13,454 nt of DNA, taken from an uncultured bacterium. GTDB taxonomy: Bacteria; Actinomycetota; Coriobacteriia; Coriobacteriales; Coriobacteriaceae. A program made the position numbers and the translations under genes. Positions 1 through 5,697 of this stretch are shown here, one piece after another (position 1 is the stretch's first letter; every line of letters begins with the position of its first letter). The notes beneath the pieces were generated by a model. It saw only the letters and a list, made by a program, of their open reading frames with translations. It was not told the origin of the DNA and made no database searches. Where the stretch lies: positions 1 to 13,454 of the forward strand of contig CAJMRZ010000023.1 in the NCBI GenBank assembly GCA_905215945.1. The letters are read 5' to 3'.

Positions 1-1275
1 GCTGCTGATGATAGCTTCCAGGCGCTCGCGCGGAACGCCATGCTCGCATAGGTCGCGGCAGGCGTCCTGGAACACGCGGCGCAGCTCGCGCGCCACGCCG
101 GGCTGCGCGTTTTGCAGCATGATGAGCTCGTAGGGCTGCAGGCTCTCGGCCGCGGTGTAGCTCGCCACGTTGCCGCCCAGGCCGGCGGCCAGAATGGCCT
201 TCTTAACCGGCGCTTCGTTGGAGCCCAGCAGCGCCTCGAACAGGATATCCGCCGCGATCGTGCGCTTGCGGTCGAGCGCGCTGCCCAGCACAAGGCCCAG
301 GCCCACCAGGGCGTTCTCGGGCGTGGTAGCCATCTCGACGCGCTTGTACTCGCAGGTCACGGGCGCCTGCACGCCCAGCGGATTGGGCGCCAGCGTGGAC
401 GGGTCCTCGCCGGCGGCGACGGCAGCGTCCATGCGGCGGCTCGCGGCACTCGGCTGCGACAGATAGCGCTCGTCCAAAAAGGCCAGTGCGCGGTCCACGT
501 CCAGGTCGCCGTAGAGCGTGATGTAGGAGTTGGAGGGATTGTAGTGTCGCGCGTGCGTGTCCAGGAACTGCTCGTAGGTGAGCGCGGGAATCGCGCGCGG
601 GTCGCCGCCGCTCTCGTGCGCATAGGCGGTGTCGGGATAGAGCGCGGCGTTGACGGCATCGTCCAGCACGCTCATGGGGTCGGACAGCGCGCCCTTCATC
701 TCGTTGAACACCACGCCGTTATAACGCAGCGTGCCCTCGTGCAGGCTCTCGGCGCTGCTGTCGCCGTCGTCCTCCGGCAGGTCCAGTTCGTAGTGCCAGC
801 CCTCCTGCTCAAAAATGGTGGGCTTGGTATAGATGGCCGGGTTGAACACCGCGTCCAGGTACACGTCCATCAGGTTATACAGATCCTGCTCGTTGGTGGT
901 GGCAACGGGGTAGATGGTCTTGTCGGGGTAGGTCATGGCGTTGAGGAACGTCTGCATGGAGCTCTTGATCAGGTCGACAAACGGCTCCTTGACGGGAAAC
1001 TTGGCCGATCCGCACAGCACCGAGTGCTCAAGAATATGGAACACGCCGGTGGAATCGGCCGGCGGCGTCTTAAAGCCAATGGCAAAGGCCTTGTTTTCGT
1101 CGTCGCACGCCAGGTACAGCAGACGAGCGCCCGAGGCAGTGTGTCGCAGCACGTAAGCGTCCGAGTCGAGCTCGGGCACGGTCTCGCGGCGCTCGACGGC
1201 AAAGCCGTGGCAGGTAGTGCCGGGCACCAGCAGTGCAGCGGCTGCGGCGCGCGGGTCGGTTGAGGTGGTGGGCAT
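1..1275 (-). CDS. M16C zinc metallopeptidase, presequence protease (PreP/Cym1)-like, 3' end cut by window edge
   Basis: This is the first 425 codons of a large peptidase of the pitrilysin family, subfamily M16C, which degrades short unstructured peptides in a closed two-half chamber. The inverted zinc motif HxxEH is visible as H80-I-L-E83-H84. It sits in the family context FHILEHSVLCGS and is followed by KEPFVDLIKSSMQTFLNAMT and TTNEQDLYNL. NGVVFNEMKGA lies at about residues 226-236 and is also typical of PreP. The family usually has about 950-1000 residues, so more than half lies to the left. The start is the ATG at 1275, because AAAGGAG stands 7 nt before it. The frame is open to base 1. 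No signal peptide is seen, so a cytoplasmic role is likely. The gene is transcribed away from the repeat-rich region and the AlbA_2 regulator gene. The family call is secure; the substrate is unknown. Confidence 0.93.
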   Translation of the reverse strand, partial: MPTTSTDPRAAAAALLVPGTTCHGFAVERRETVPELDSDAYVLRHTASGARLLYLACDDENKAFAIGFKTPPADSTGVFHILEHSVLCGSAKFPVKEPFVDLIKSSMQTFLNAMTYPDKTIYPVATTNEQDLYNLMDVYLDAVFNPAIYTKPTIFEQEGWHYELDLPEDDGDSSAESLHEGTLRYNGVVFNEMKGALSDPMSVLDDAVNAALYPDTAYAHESGGDPRAIPALTYEQFLDTHARHYNPSNSYITLYGDLDVDRALAFLDERYLSQPSAASRRMDAAVAAGEDPSTLAPNPLGVQAPVTCEYKRVEMATTPENALVGLGLVLGSALDRKRTIAADILFEALLGSNEAPVKKAILAAGLGGNVASYTAAESLQPYELIMLQNAQPGVARELRRVFQDACRDLCEHGVPRERLEAIISS

Positions 1276-1327
1276 ATGCAGTCTCCTTTGACGCCCCAGC
1301 GGGGGCGAATCGAGTCGAATCCTCGAG

Positions 1328-1333
1328 AGTATA
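1328..1333 (-). promoter_or_regulatory. Candidate -10 box for the M16C peptidase gene
   Basis: On the minus strand the hexamer TATACT, one mismatch from TATAAT, lies about 52 nt upstream of the peptidase start. No convincing -35 box is found 16-18 nt further upstream, where the sequence is GC-rich, so the call rests on the -10 alone. Confidence 0.4.
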
Positions 1334-1410
1334 CCCATATGGGGCCGCGACCCTGCGGCGAACTGGAGACGATGCCAGCGGATTGGGCGAAGGGCTCGCG
1401 TGCCCGCCGC

Positions 1411-1512
1411 ACGAGCGTGGAAAATTGGACACTCGCCAAACGAGAGTGGATATTCGGACGGACGAGCGAGGATTTCCGGATACCTATCGAACGAGAGTGG
1501 ATATTTGGACGG
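1411..1512 (+). repeat. Direct repeats of a roughly 20-bp module (three copies)
   Basis: A module close to ACGAGAGTGGATATTTGGAC occurs three times in the same direction. A degenerate copy at 1411-1430 has 3 mismatches in 20. Copies at 1441-1461 and 1492-1512 differ from each other by a single base and start exactly 51 nt apart. A fourth copy in inverted orientation lies at 1537-1557. The sequence is non-coding by context: overlapping frames stay open only because the repeats lack stop codons, and none has a ribosome site or a protein-like composition. The copies lie between the two divergent genes and upstream of both candidate promoters. Confidence 0.85.
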
Positions 1513-1589
1513 AATTTGCCGCAAAAGCCCCAAAAACCGTCCAAATATCCACTCTCGATATCCGACCGTCCGAAAATCCTCGCTCGTCC
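1460..1589. repeat. Large imperfect inverted repeat (two 53-nt arms, 24-nt loop)
   Basis: The left arm is 1460-1512 and the right arm 1537-1589. The inner 21 bp (1492-1512 with 1537-1557) pair perfectly. The outer 21 bp (1460-1480 with 1569-1589) pair with one mismatch. Between them sits a symmetric internal loop of 11 nt on each side (1481-1491 and 1558-1568). The apical loop is 1513-1536. No T-tract follows on either strand, so it does not look like an intrinsic terminator. The equal spacing of both modules in both arms suggests a duplicated and inverted unit, a cruciform-forming site, or a structured RNA if transcribed. Confidence 0.85.
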
Positions 1590-1696
1590 ATCACTCGCGT
1601 ATCTCTCGTCCCTCATTCGTCTCTAATATGAGAGATGACAGGAAGATGAGAGAAAAATATGAGAGATAACTGAGCAGCAAAGAGACAGGCAATCAT

Positions 1697-1713
1697 GGTA
1701 TTGTCTCAATACC
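1697..1713. promoter_or_regulatory. 17-bp perfect palindrome, candidate operator
   Basis: GGTATTG-TCT-CAATACC has two 7-bp arms around a 3-nt centre. It ends 2 nt before the candidate -35 box of the AlbA_2 gene, a usual place for an operator bound by a dimeric regulator. The downstream gene's own winged-helix protein is an obvious candidate ligand, by inference only. Confidence 0.5.
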
Positions 1714-1715
1714 AA

Positions 1716-1743
1716 TTGTTCTACCAGCAAAAATATGTATAAA
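1716..1743 (+). promoter_or_regulatory. Candidate promoter of the AlbA_2 regulator gene
   Basis: TTGTTC (1716-1721) and TATAAA (1738-1743) are separated by 16 nt. Initiation near 1750 would give a leader of about 147 nt that carries the hairpin at 1766-1819. The 17-bp palindrome abuts it upstream. Confidence 0.45.
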
Positions 1744-1759
1744 TGAAGCAAATGGTAGA
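1720..1759. promoter_or_regulatory. Inverted repeat flanking the candidate -10 box
   Basis: TCTACCA at 1720-1726 and TGGTAGA at 1753-1759 are perfect complements on either side of the TATAAA box. This arrangement could be an operator that occludes the promoter. The arms are short (7 bp), so chance is possible. Confidence 0.35.
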
Positions 1760-1765
1760 CATTCC

Positions 1766-1819
1766 ATCTCTATCTATCTCTTATCTCTAAGCCGAGAGAT
1801 AGAGAGATAGATGAGAGAT
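1766..1819. repeat. AGAGATA-rich hairpin in the AlbA_2 gene leader
   Basis: The left arm 1766-1788 is built from ATCTCT words and pairs with the right arm 1795-1819, built from AGAGAT words. Only two single-base bulges interrupt the pairing, and the loop is 6 nt (1789-1794). It lies about 78 bp upstream of the start codon and has no T-tract. It may act as a DNA operator of opposed half-sites or as a leader RNA hairpin. Confidence 0.6.
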
Positions 1820-1896
1820 AATTACGAGAGATAACTGAGAGACGAAGGAAATCCATTCGCGGCATTCTTCGCAGAACCAAGCGAAAGGACGTGCAG

Positions 1897-3363
1897 ATGA
1901 ACGAAAACGAACTGACCGGTCTGCTCGAGTCTTTAAGGCGCATGGGCTCGGACGATCTTAACGTCGAGGTCAAGGAGAGCGCCACGACGCTTTCCCGCGA
2001 CGTGTGGGAAACGGTGAGCGCATTCGCGAACACTGCCGGCGGAATCATCGTGCTCGGAGTGAGTGAGCGCGCAGGTTTTGTCCCGGTTGAGAACTTCGAG
2101 ACCGAGAAAGTGCTCAACCAGTTTGTGTCAGGCATGGGTGATGCGGGCGGTCGAGGAAAGCTGACCAATCCGCCTAAATACACGATCGAGCGAGTGGAGC
2201 TTCAGGGCACCGTGGTTCTGGTCATCACGATTGAGGAGCTCGACCCGTCGAGCAAGCCTTGCTATGTCATAGAGCGGGGCGCTCAAGGTGGCAGCTACAA
2301 ACGCATCGATGACAAAGATGTCCCGCTTTCGTCGACCGAGGTTTTGGCACTGTCGTCATATGAACGGACGAGTCCTAGCGATCGCGATGCGGTGCCCGGC
2401 ACGAGTGTGGGCGATCTCGACGAGTCGCTGGTCGACCGCACGATAGAGCGTGCCTATTCGTTGACGCCTCGAGCGATGCGCGGTGCGGCGGACAAGAAGA
2501 CAAAGATGGAGCGTCTGAATTTCCCCGACTTCCAGGGCAATGTTACCAAGGCCGGCCTCCTTGCCGCGGGCGTTTACCCTCAGCAGTTCTATCCCAAGCT
2601 CTTCATTGATGTGGCTGTCCACGTGGGAGCTCAAAAGGGAGCTGCGGGGTCGCTGAGGTTCATGGACCGCACAATCTGTGAGGGAACGTTGGGCGAGATG
2701 ATCTCGGATGCCGTCGCAGCTGTCGCCAAAAACCTGCGCCGCATCTCGACCGTCCAAGGCATCTCGCGTATCGACTCGCTGGAGATTCCCGAGGAGGTTC
2801 TGCGCGAGGCAATCGCCAACGCCGTAATCCATCGAGAATACGGGGATCGGTTCTGTGGACAATCGATTGCCGTCGACGTCTTTGACGATCGTGTCGAGGT
2901 GACGAATCCTGGCGGCCTTTACGGGGGAAAGACTCGCGAGAACTTGTTTGACGGCAGCTCCCGATGCCGTAACGCGACGCTTGTGAAGCTCATGTCGATT
3001 GTCCCGCTGCCGGATGGCGCAGGTTCGCCGGCTGAGGGCAATGGCTCGGGCATCCCGATGATGATCGATGCTATGCGCGCGCATGGTCTGGCCGAGCCCC
3101 TGTTCTGCCCCGGATTCGATCGGTTCAAGGTCGTACTTTACCGTTCAAAGATCGAGCCGGTCGATCATGGCGGGGGCTTAATTGTGACGGCACTCAAACA
3201 CTACGGCGAGCTGGGGACGCGCGAGCTGGCAGAGCGCACAGGGCTCACAATTTCCCAGGTTAGGTCGCGCGTCAACGCGCTCATTGCTCAAGGCGAGCTT
3301 GAGCCCACGGCGCCGGCGACGAGCCGCAACCGCAAGTATCGACTGTCGGAGCGCGTGGGATAG
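1897..3363 (+). CDS. AlbA_2 (Schlafen-type) / GHKL-like ATPase / winged-helix predicted transcriptional regulator (COG2865 type)
   Basis: A 488-residue cytoplasmic protein. An N-terminal AlbA_2 domain (about 10-130) carries the family motif VEVKES (E24, K26, E27) and the glycine-rich GGIIVLGV strand. A GHKL-like ATPase part follows. Its N-box is E304-A-I-A-N308-A-V-I-H312-R-E-Y, its G1-like box is FDDRVEVTNPGGLYGG (329-344) and its G2-like box is EGNGSGIPMM (from E380). The last 60 or so residues form a winged helix (TRELAERTGLTISQVRSRVNALI). This domain order and length match predicted regulators of COG2865; no substrate or target is firmly established for most members. I chose ATG 1897 because AAAGGA ends 7 nt before it. 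The in-frame GTG at 1891 would leave a 1-nt spacer. The dense repeats and palindromes upstream fit autoregulation, which is inference. A stress or defence role is possible for AlbA_2 proteins. Confidence 0.85.
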   Translation: MNENELTGLLESLRRMGSDDLNVEVKESATTLSRDVWETVSAFANTAGGIIVLGVSERAGFVPVENFETEKVLNQFVSGMGDAGGRGKLTNPPKYTIERVELQGTVVLVITIEELDPSSKPCYVIERGAQGGSYKRIDDKDVPLSSTEVLALSSYERTSPSDRDAVPGTSVGDLDESLVDRTIERAYSLTPRAMRGAADKKTKMERLNFPDFQGNVTKAGLLAAGVYPQQFYPKLFIDVAVHVGAQKGAAGSLRFMDRTICEGTLGEMISDAVAAVAKNLRRISTVQGISRIDSLEIPEEVLREAIANAVIHREYGDRFCGQSIAVDVFDDRVEVTNPGGLYGGKTRENLFDGSSRCRNATLVKLMSIVPLPDGAGSPAEGNGSGIPMMIDAMRAHGLAEPLFCPGFDRFKVVLYRSKIEPVDHGGGLIVTALKHYGELGTRELAERTGLTISQVRSRVNALIAQGELEPTAPATSRNRKYRLSERVG

Positions 3364-3372
3364 ATGCGTTAG

Positions 3373-3413
3373 TGGACGAGGCGACCCAATAATCGACCCT
3401 CGATTGGCGTCCA
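3373..3413. repeat. Inverted repeat between convergent genes
   Basis: TGGACG (3373-3378) pairs with CGTCCA (3408-3413). Inside it, CCAA (3386-3389) pairs with TTGG and TCGA (3393-3396) with TCGA (3400-3403) around a CCC loop. It lies 10 bp past the AlbA_2 gene stop and faces the convergent minus-strand gene. It may be a weak terminator, but no clean T-run follows on either strand. Confidence 0.35.
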
Positions 3414-3463
3414 TTAAGGTAAAGCGGTTTTTGCCCAGTCGACGGTGATGCTAAAGACTCGGC

Positions 3464-3955
3464 TTACGCCGGCATGGCCCCGAACCCGTCTATCAGGAAC
3501 AGCCTAAGAACCAGCTTGATGACATTTCCCGGTTTGACTTCTGCCGCGTCAAAGACGTGGCACTCGGCGAGCTCGCTGCAGTATGCATAGATGTCGCGGA
3601 TAAGGTCCGCGCCCGAGAGCGTAAACATGTAGCCTGCGTCCGAAAGCGCATTGGGCGCGGCAGGCAACTTGGCCATGTGGCAGAACGTTTGCAGGTCGGG
3701 CGCCATAACGTTCTGGTAGTCGAGGTGGCCGTTGGCATCCTGCGCGGCAAGCTCCAATTGGCGCGCAAAATCCAGCGCCGCCGCTAACACAAAGCTCGGC
3801 GTAGGCGCATTGACGTCCTGAGTGGTCGCCACAAGCCTGCCCGCCGCCTGCGTGACAAGCCAAGCGACCTCGCGCTGGCAACGCACGGCCTTGCGCGTAA
3901 CCGGCTTGATGGACGAAGAAGAAACGCTCCCCTTAGGCGGATTCGAAGCAGCCAC
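3464..3955 (-). CDS. Hypothetical protein, 163 residues, family not recognised
   Basis: I do not recognise this protein. It has a short Ser/Lys/Arg-rich N-terminus (SVSSSS, about residues 10-15) followed by a mostly helical, Ala/Leu-rich body with no signal peptide or convincing membrane span. Scattered cysteines occur (QTFCHMAK, YAYCSELAECHVF) without a zinc-ribbon pattern. The ending KLVLRLFLIDGFGAMPA is hydrophobic. The frame uses the GC-rich third positions usual in this window, which supports it being real. The start is the GTG at 3955, with GGGAGGG 4 nt upstream. Frames that begin with ATG nearby are in other registers. It converges on the AlbA_2 gene and diverges from the HNH gene across a 215-bp region, so it may share regulation with the latter. 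A soluble small helical protein is all that can be said. Confidence 0.6.
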   Translation of the reverse strand: MAASNPPKGSVSSSSIKPVTRKAVRCQREVAWLVTQAAGRLVATTQDVNAPTPSFVLAAALDFARQLELAAQDANGHLDYQNVMAPDLQTFCHMAKLPAAPNALSDAGYMFTLSGADLIRDIYAYCSELAECHVFDAAEVKPGNVIKLVLRLFLIDGFGAMPA

Positions 3956-4012
3956 AAGACCCTCCCATGAACAATCCGGCCCAACAAGCCCGGATGAAAC
4001 ACGTGCTACATC

Positions 4013-4018
4013 AGTATA
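4013..4018 (-). promoter_or_regulatory. Candidate -10 box for the unknown minus-strand gene
   Basis: TATACT on the minus strand lies about 58 nt upstream of the GTG start. The expected -35 position reads TACCCC, a poor match, so support comes from the -10 alone. Confidence 0.35.
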
Positions 4019-4060
4019 CAGGGAAGTGGGGCAGCGGGGTACAAACGCGCCAGCGGCAAA

Positions 4061-4133
4061 CCGAGAGCATCAACGATGTGCCGATCGCGGAATGAGATCT
4101 CGTAATAATTGACTCTCGGCCATATTATTGAGT
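4061..4133. promoter_or_regulatory. Regulatory tract in the divergent 3956-4170 spacer
   Basis: The 215-bp spacer between the two divergent starts holds several symmetric words close to the HNH start. CCGAGAG (4061-4067) pairs with CTCTCGG (4113-4119). GAGATCTC (4094-4101) is an 8-bp palindrome. AATAAT (4104-4109) pairs with ATTATT (4124-4129). Weak promoter matches for the HNH gene exist (TATTAT at 4123-4128, TTGAGT at 4128-4133), but none has two good boxes at 16-18 nt with a sensible leader. Confidence 0.35.
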
Positions 4134-4170
4134 GGCATGACTCGCGTTCGTATGGTTGTAGGTGCTGGCG

Positions 4171-5253
4171 ATGAACGACATTGACCTTGCTGTTCCGTTG
4201 ATGGATGGACCAAGCTATGACCGCGCCTGCAGTCTCGTGCCTTCCGAATACGTTGAGGCATGGGAGTGGTTTCTGGGTGAGGAACAGCGCGGCGGCGTTT
4301 GGACCAGCCTTCCGCACCACACCAAGGAAGATAGCCCTCAGTATCAGTATCGTTTGAGAATTGGCTCGGACTTCTTTCCCGTAACGCGGGATTCAGGGAT
4401 CTTCTGGCCGGGCCAGGATCGGGTGAAGCAAGATCCCAATAAGATCTTTGCGCTTTCGGTCCATAACTCTAAAAAGAGCTTCTACACCGATGTACCTCCG
4501 CTCTATTTGGACGATGGTACGTGGGTCATTAAGTATTCGGTCCAAGCGCCAGGCGCCGTTGGTTCTCGAGACCAGAATTACAACCGTAAAATGCTCAACT
4601 GCATGGAATGTGGCGTTCCGGTCGGAGTCATATTTGCAACCGAGGTGGGCTATAAGGTGCTCGGCCTTGCGTTTGTTGAACGGTTCGAGCCCGAAAACGG
4701 ATGGTTTGTTCTGCACGGTCCTGTTCATAAAGGCGGACCGGACCCTCGTTTTGCACCCGACATGAGTTATCTGAAGCACATGCCCGTCGATATTGAGTTT
4801 GCCGGACAGGGTACGACCGACGACGAAAAGGTCCGCTATGCGTTAAGGCGCGAGCGATTGGGGCAGCAATGGTTCCGCAAGCAGCTCGTTGCCGCCTATG
4901 ATGGCCGTTGCGCGGTGTCGGACTGCGGCGTCAGCGAAGCTCTGGAGGCTGCACATATCGAGAATTACTCGGGACCCAAATCGCAGGTTGCCAGCAACGG
5001 CATTCTGCTTCGGCGCGACTTACATGCTTTATTCGATGCTCATCTGATTTCGTTTGAGCCTGTTTGCGGCGAATATCGGCTGTGCGGATCGTACCTGCTG
5101 GATAAGACCGACTACGCTTCCTTTGCGGGTGCGACGCTAAGGCAGCCGAATGAGCGTCAGTGGCGACCCAATACGGTGTTTCTTGAGGCCCATCGCATCG
5201 AGTTCGATCGCTCGGAAAAGAAGCGTGAAAAGGCGGGGCTTCTGCCGTATTAG
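4171..5253 (+). CDS. HNH endonuclease with N-terminal restriction-enzyme-type domain
   Basis: A 360-residue protein. The C-terminal half is an HNH nuclease of the HNH_2 kind. Catalytic-type residues H262 (EAAHIENY), N276 (SNGILLRRDLH) and H285 fit the H-N-H spacing. C247 and C252 precede them, but a matching second cysteine pair is not evident. The motif series AYDGRCAV...LEAAHI...NGILLR.DLH.LFD is characteristic. The N-terminal half (about 60-225) includes NRKMLNCMECGVPVGVIFA and YKVLGLAFVERFE. It resembles the PUA/SRA-like part found upstream of HNH in several predicted restriction enzymes that read modified DNA; that assignment is inference. ATG 4171 is preferred because AGGTG lies 6 nt before it; a GTG at 4162 is in frame but poorly spaced. 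No methyltransferase is nearby, which fits a type IV-like enzyme rather than type II. It is followed 122 bp later by a zinc-ribbon gene on the same strand. Confidence 0.85.
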   Translation: MNDIDLAVPLMDGPSYDRACSLVPSEYVEAWEWFLGEEQRGGVWTSLPHHTKEDSPQYQYRLRIGSDFFPVTRDSGIFWPGQDRVKQDPNKIFALSVHNSKKSFYTDVPPLYLDDGTWVIKYSVQAPGAVGSRDQNYNRKMLNCMECGVPVGVIFATEVGYKVLGLAFVERFEPENGWFVLHGPVHKGGPDPRFAPDMSYLKHMPVDIEFAGQGTTDDEKVRYALRRERLGQQWFRKQLVAAYDGRCAVSDCGVSEALEAAHIENYSGPKSQVASNGILLRRDLHALFDAHLISFEPVCGEYRLCGSYLLDKTDYASFAGATLRQPNERQWRPNTVFLEAHRIEFDRSEKKREKAGLLPY

Positions 5254-5262
5254 CGTATTTGG

Positions 5263-5280
5263 CTTTGACGGTCTTTGACG
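5263..5280 (+). repeat. Tandem CTTTGACG pair
   Basis: CTTTGACG occurs at 5263-5270 and again at 5273-5280, in the 122-bp spacer between the HNH and zinc-ribbon genes. Each copy contains a TTGACG that resembles a -35 box, but no good -10 follows at the right distance. Its role is unknown. Confidence 0.3.
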
Positions 5281-5375
5281 ATCGTGTTGTTTGATCGGAT
5301 CGCGTGGCGATGCAATCTCGCGCGCACTTGCTGATGCATGCTCTTCCTGGTTTGAATAACGGGAAGGGAGCGAGC

Positions 5376-5660
5376 GTGAGCTGGCGAGGCGATATTGCGA
5401 TGGGGAAGTACGGAAAACTGCCGTGCGCCCTTATAGACAATAATATGTTTCCGAGCGTAGAGGTTGATTGCGGGTCGTTTGTCGTCACCTGCCCTTGCTG
5501 CGGCTCGCAAATACCGTGTCTCGACATTTGGTTCATCGATGCGCGCGACAGACTCAGCGACGAAGTGAGGAAACGTATGGGCGTTCATATGCCGGTGTAT
5601 CCGGAGAAATGCCCTGTTTGTGGCCTCGATATCGTGTACGACGCCGGCGACGAGGGATAG
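5376..5660 (+). CDS. Small zinc-ribbon protein
   Basis: A 94-residue protein with two zinc knuckles, C39-P-C-C42-G and C79-P-V-C82-G, about 37 residues apart, which together suit one zinc ribbon. Additional cysteines are at 17, 32, 41 and 48. There is no signal peptide or membrane segment. Function is not recognised; zinc ribbons of this size commonly bind nucleic acid or a partner protein. I place the start at GTG 5376 because GGGAAGGGAG ends about 5 nt before it. Upstream in-frame codons at 5304 and 5310 lack a ribosome site and would add a region of different composition. It lies downstream of the HNH gene on the same strand, perhaps co-transcribed, and converges on the DUF5710 gene with a gap of only 37 bp. 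Confidence 0.65.
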   Translation: MSWRGDIAMGKYGKLPCALIDNNMFPSVEVDCGSFVVTCPCCGSQIPCLDIWFIDARDRLSDEVRKRMGVHMPVYPEKCPVCGLDIVYDAGDEG

Positions 5661-5697
5661 GTGATGCGGAGGAGTTGGCTGTGAGTGTCTTTTGCCT

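Larger units (their letters stand above)
1601..1832. repeat. Cluster of AGAGAT / ATCTCT words
   Basis: The hexamer AGAGAT occurs at 1631, 1662, 1795, 1803, 1814 and 1827. Its complement ATCTCT occurs at 1601, 1766, 1776 and 1783. That is ten copies in 232 bp, where about 0.1 would be expected by chance in random sequence. The tract is much richer in A+T than the surrounding genes and brackets the candidate promoter of the AlbA_2 gene. A 14-mer, GAGAGATAACTGAG, is repeated exactly at 1661-1674 and 1826-1839. A multi-copy protein-binding site is the simplest reading, but no binding protein is demonstrated. Confidence 0.75.

Noticed and set aside
112..1263. A 383-codon open frame on the plus strand
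   Set aside because: It is the antisense shadow of the M16C peptidase, whose frame carries the family motifs. The product is low-complexity Val/Gly/Arg-rich with no homologous look.
1411..1557. Possible CRISPR-like repeats
   Set aside because: There are only three direct copies, one degenerate, with unequal spacing and partly shared 'spacers'. The fourth copy is inverted and no cas genes are present.
1460..1589. Retron-type structured RNA
   Set aside because: No reverse transcriptase gene lies in the window, and a branching-guanosine context cannot be assigned.
969..1669. Several overlapping open frames across the repeat region, some encoding repeated peptides such as RPNIHSR
   Set aside because: They stay open because the repeat modules lack stop codons. 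They overlap one another on both strands, show no ribosome site, and the repetition is at DNA level.
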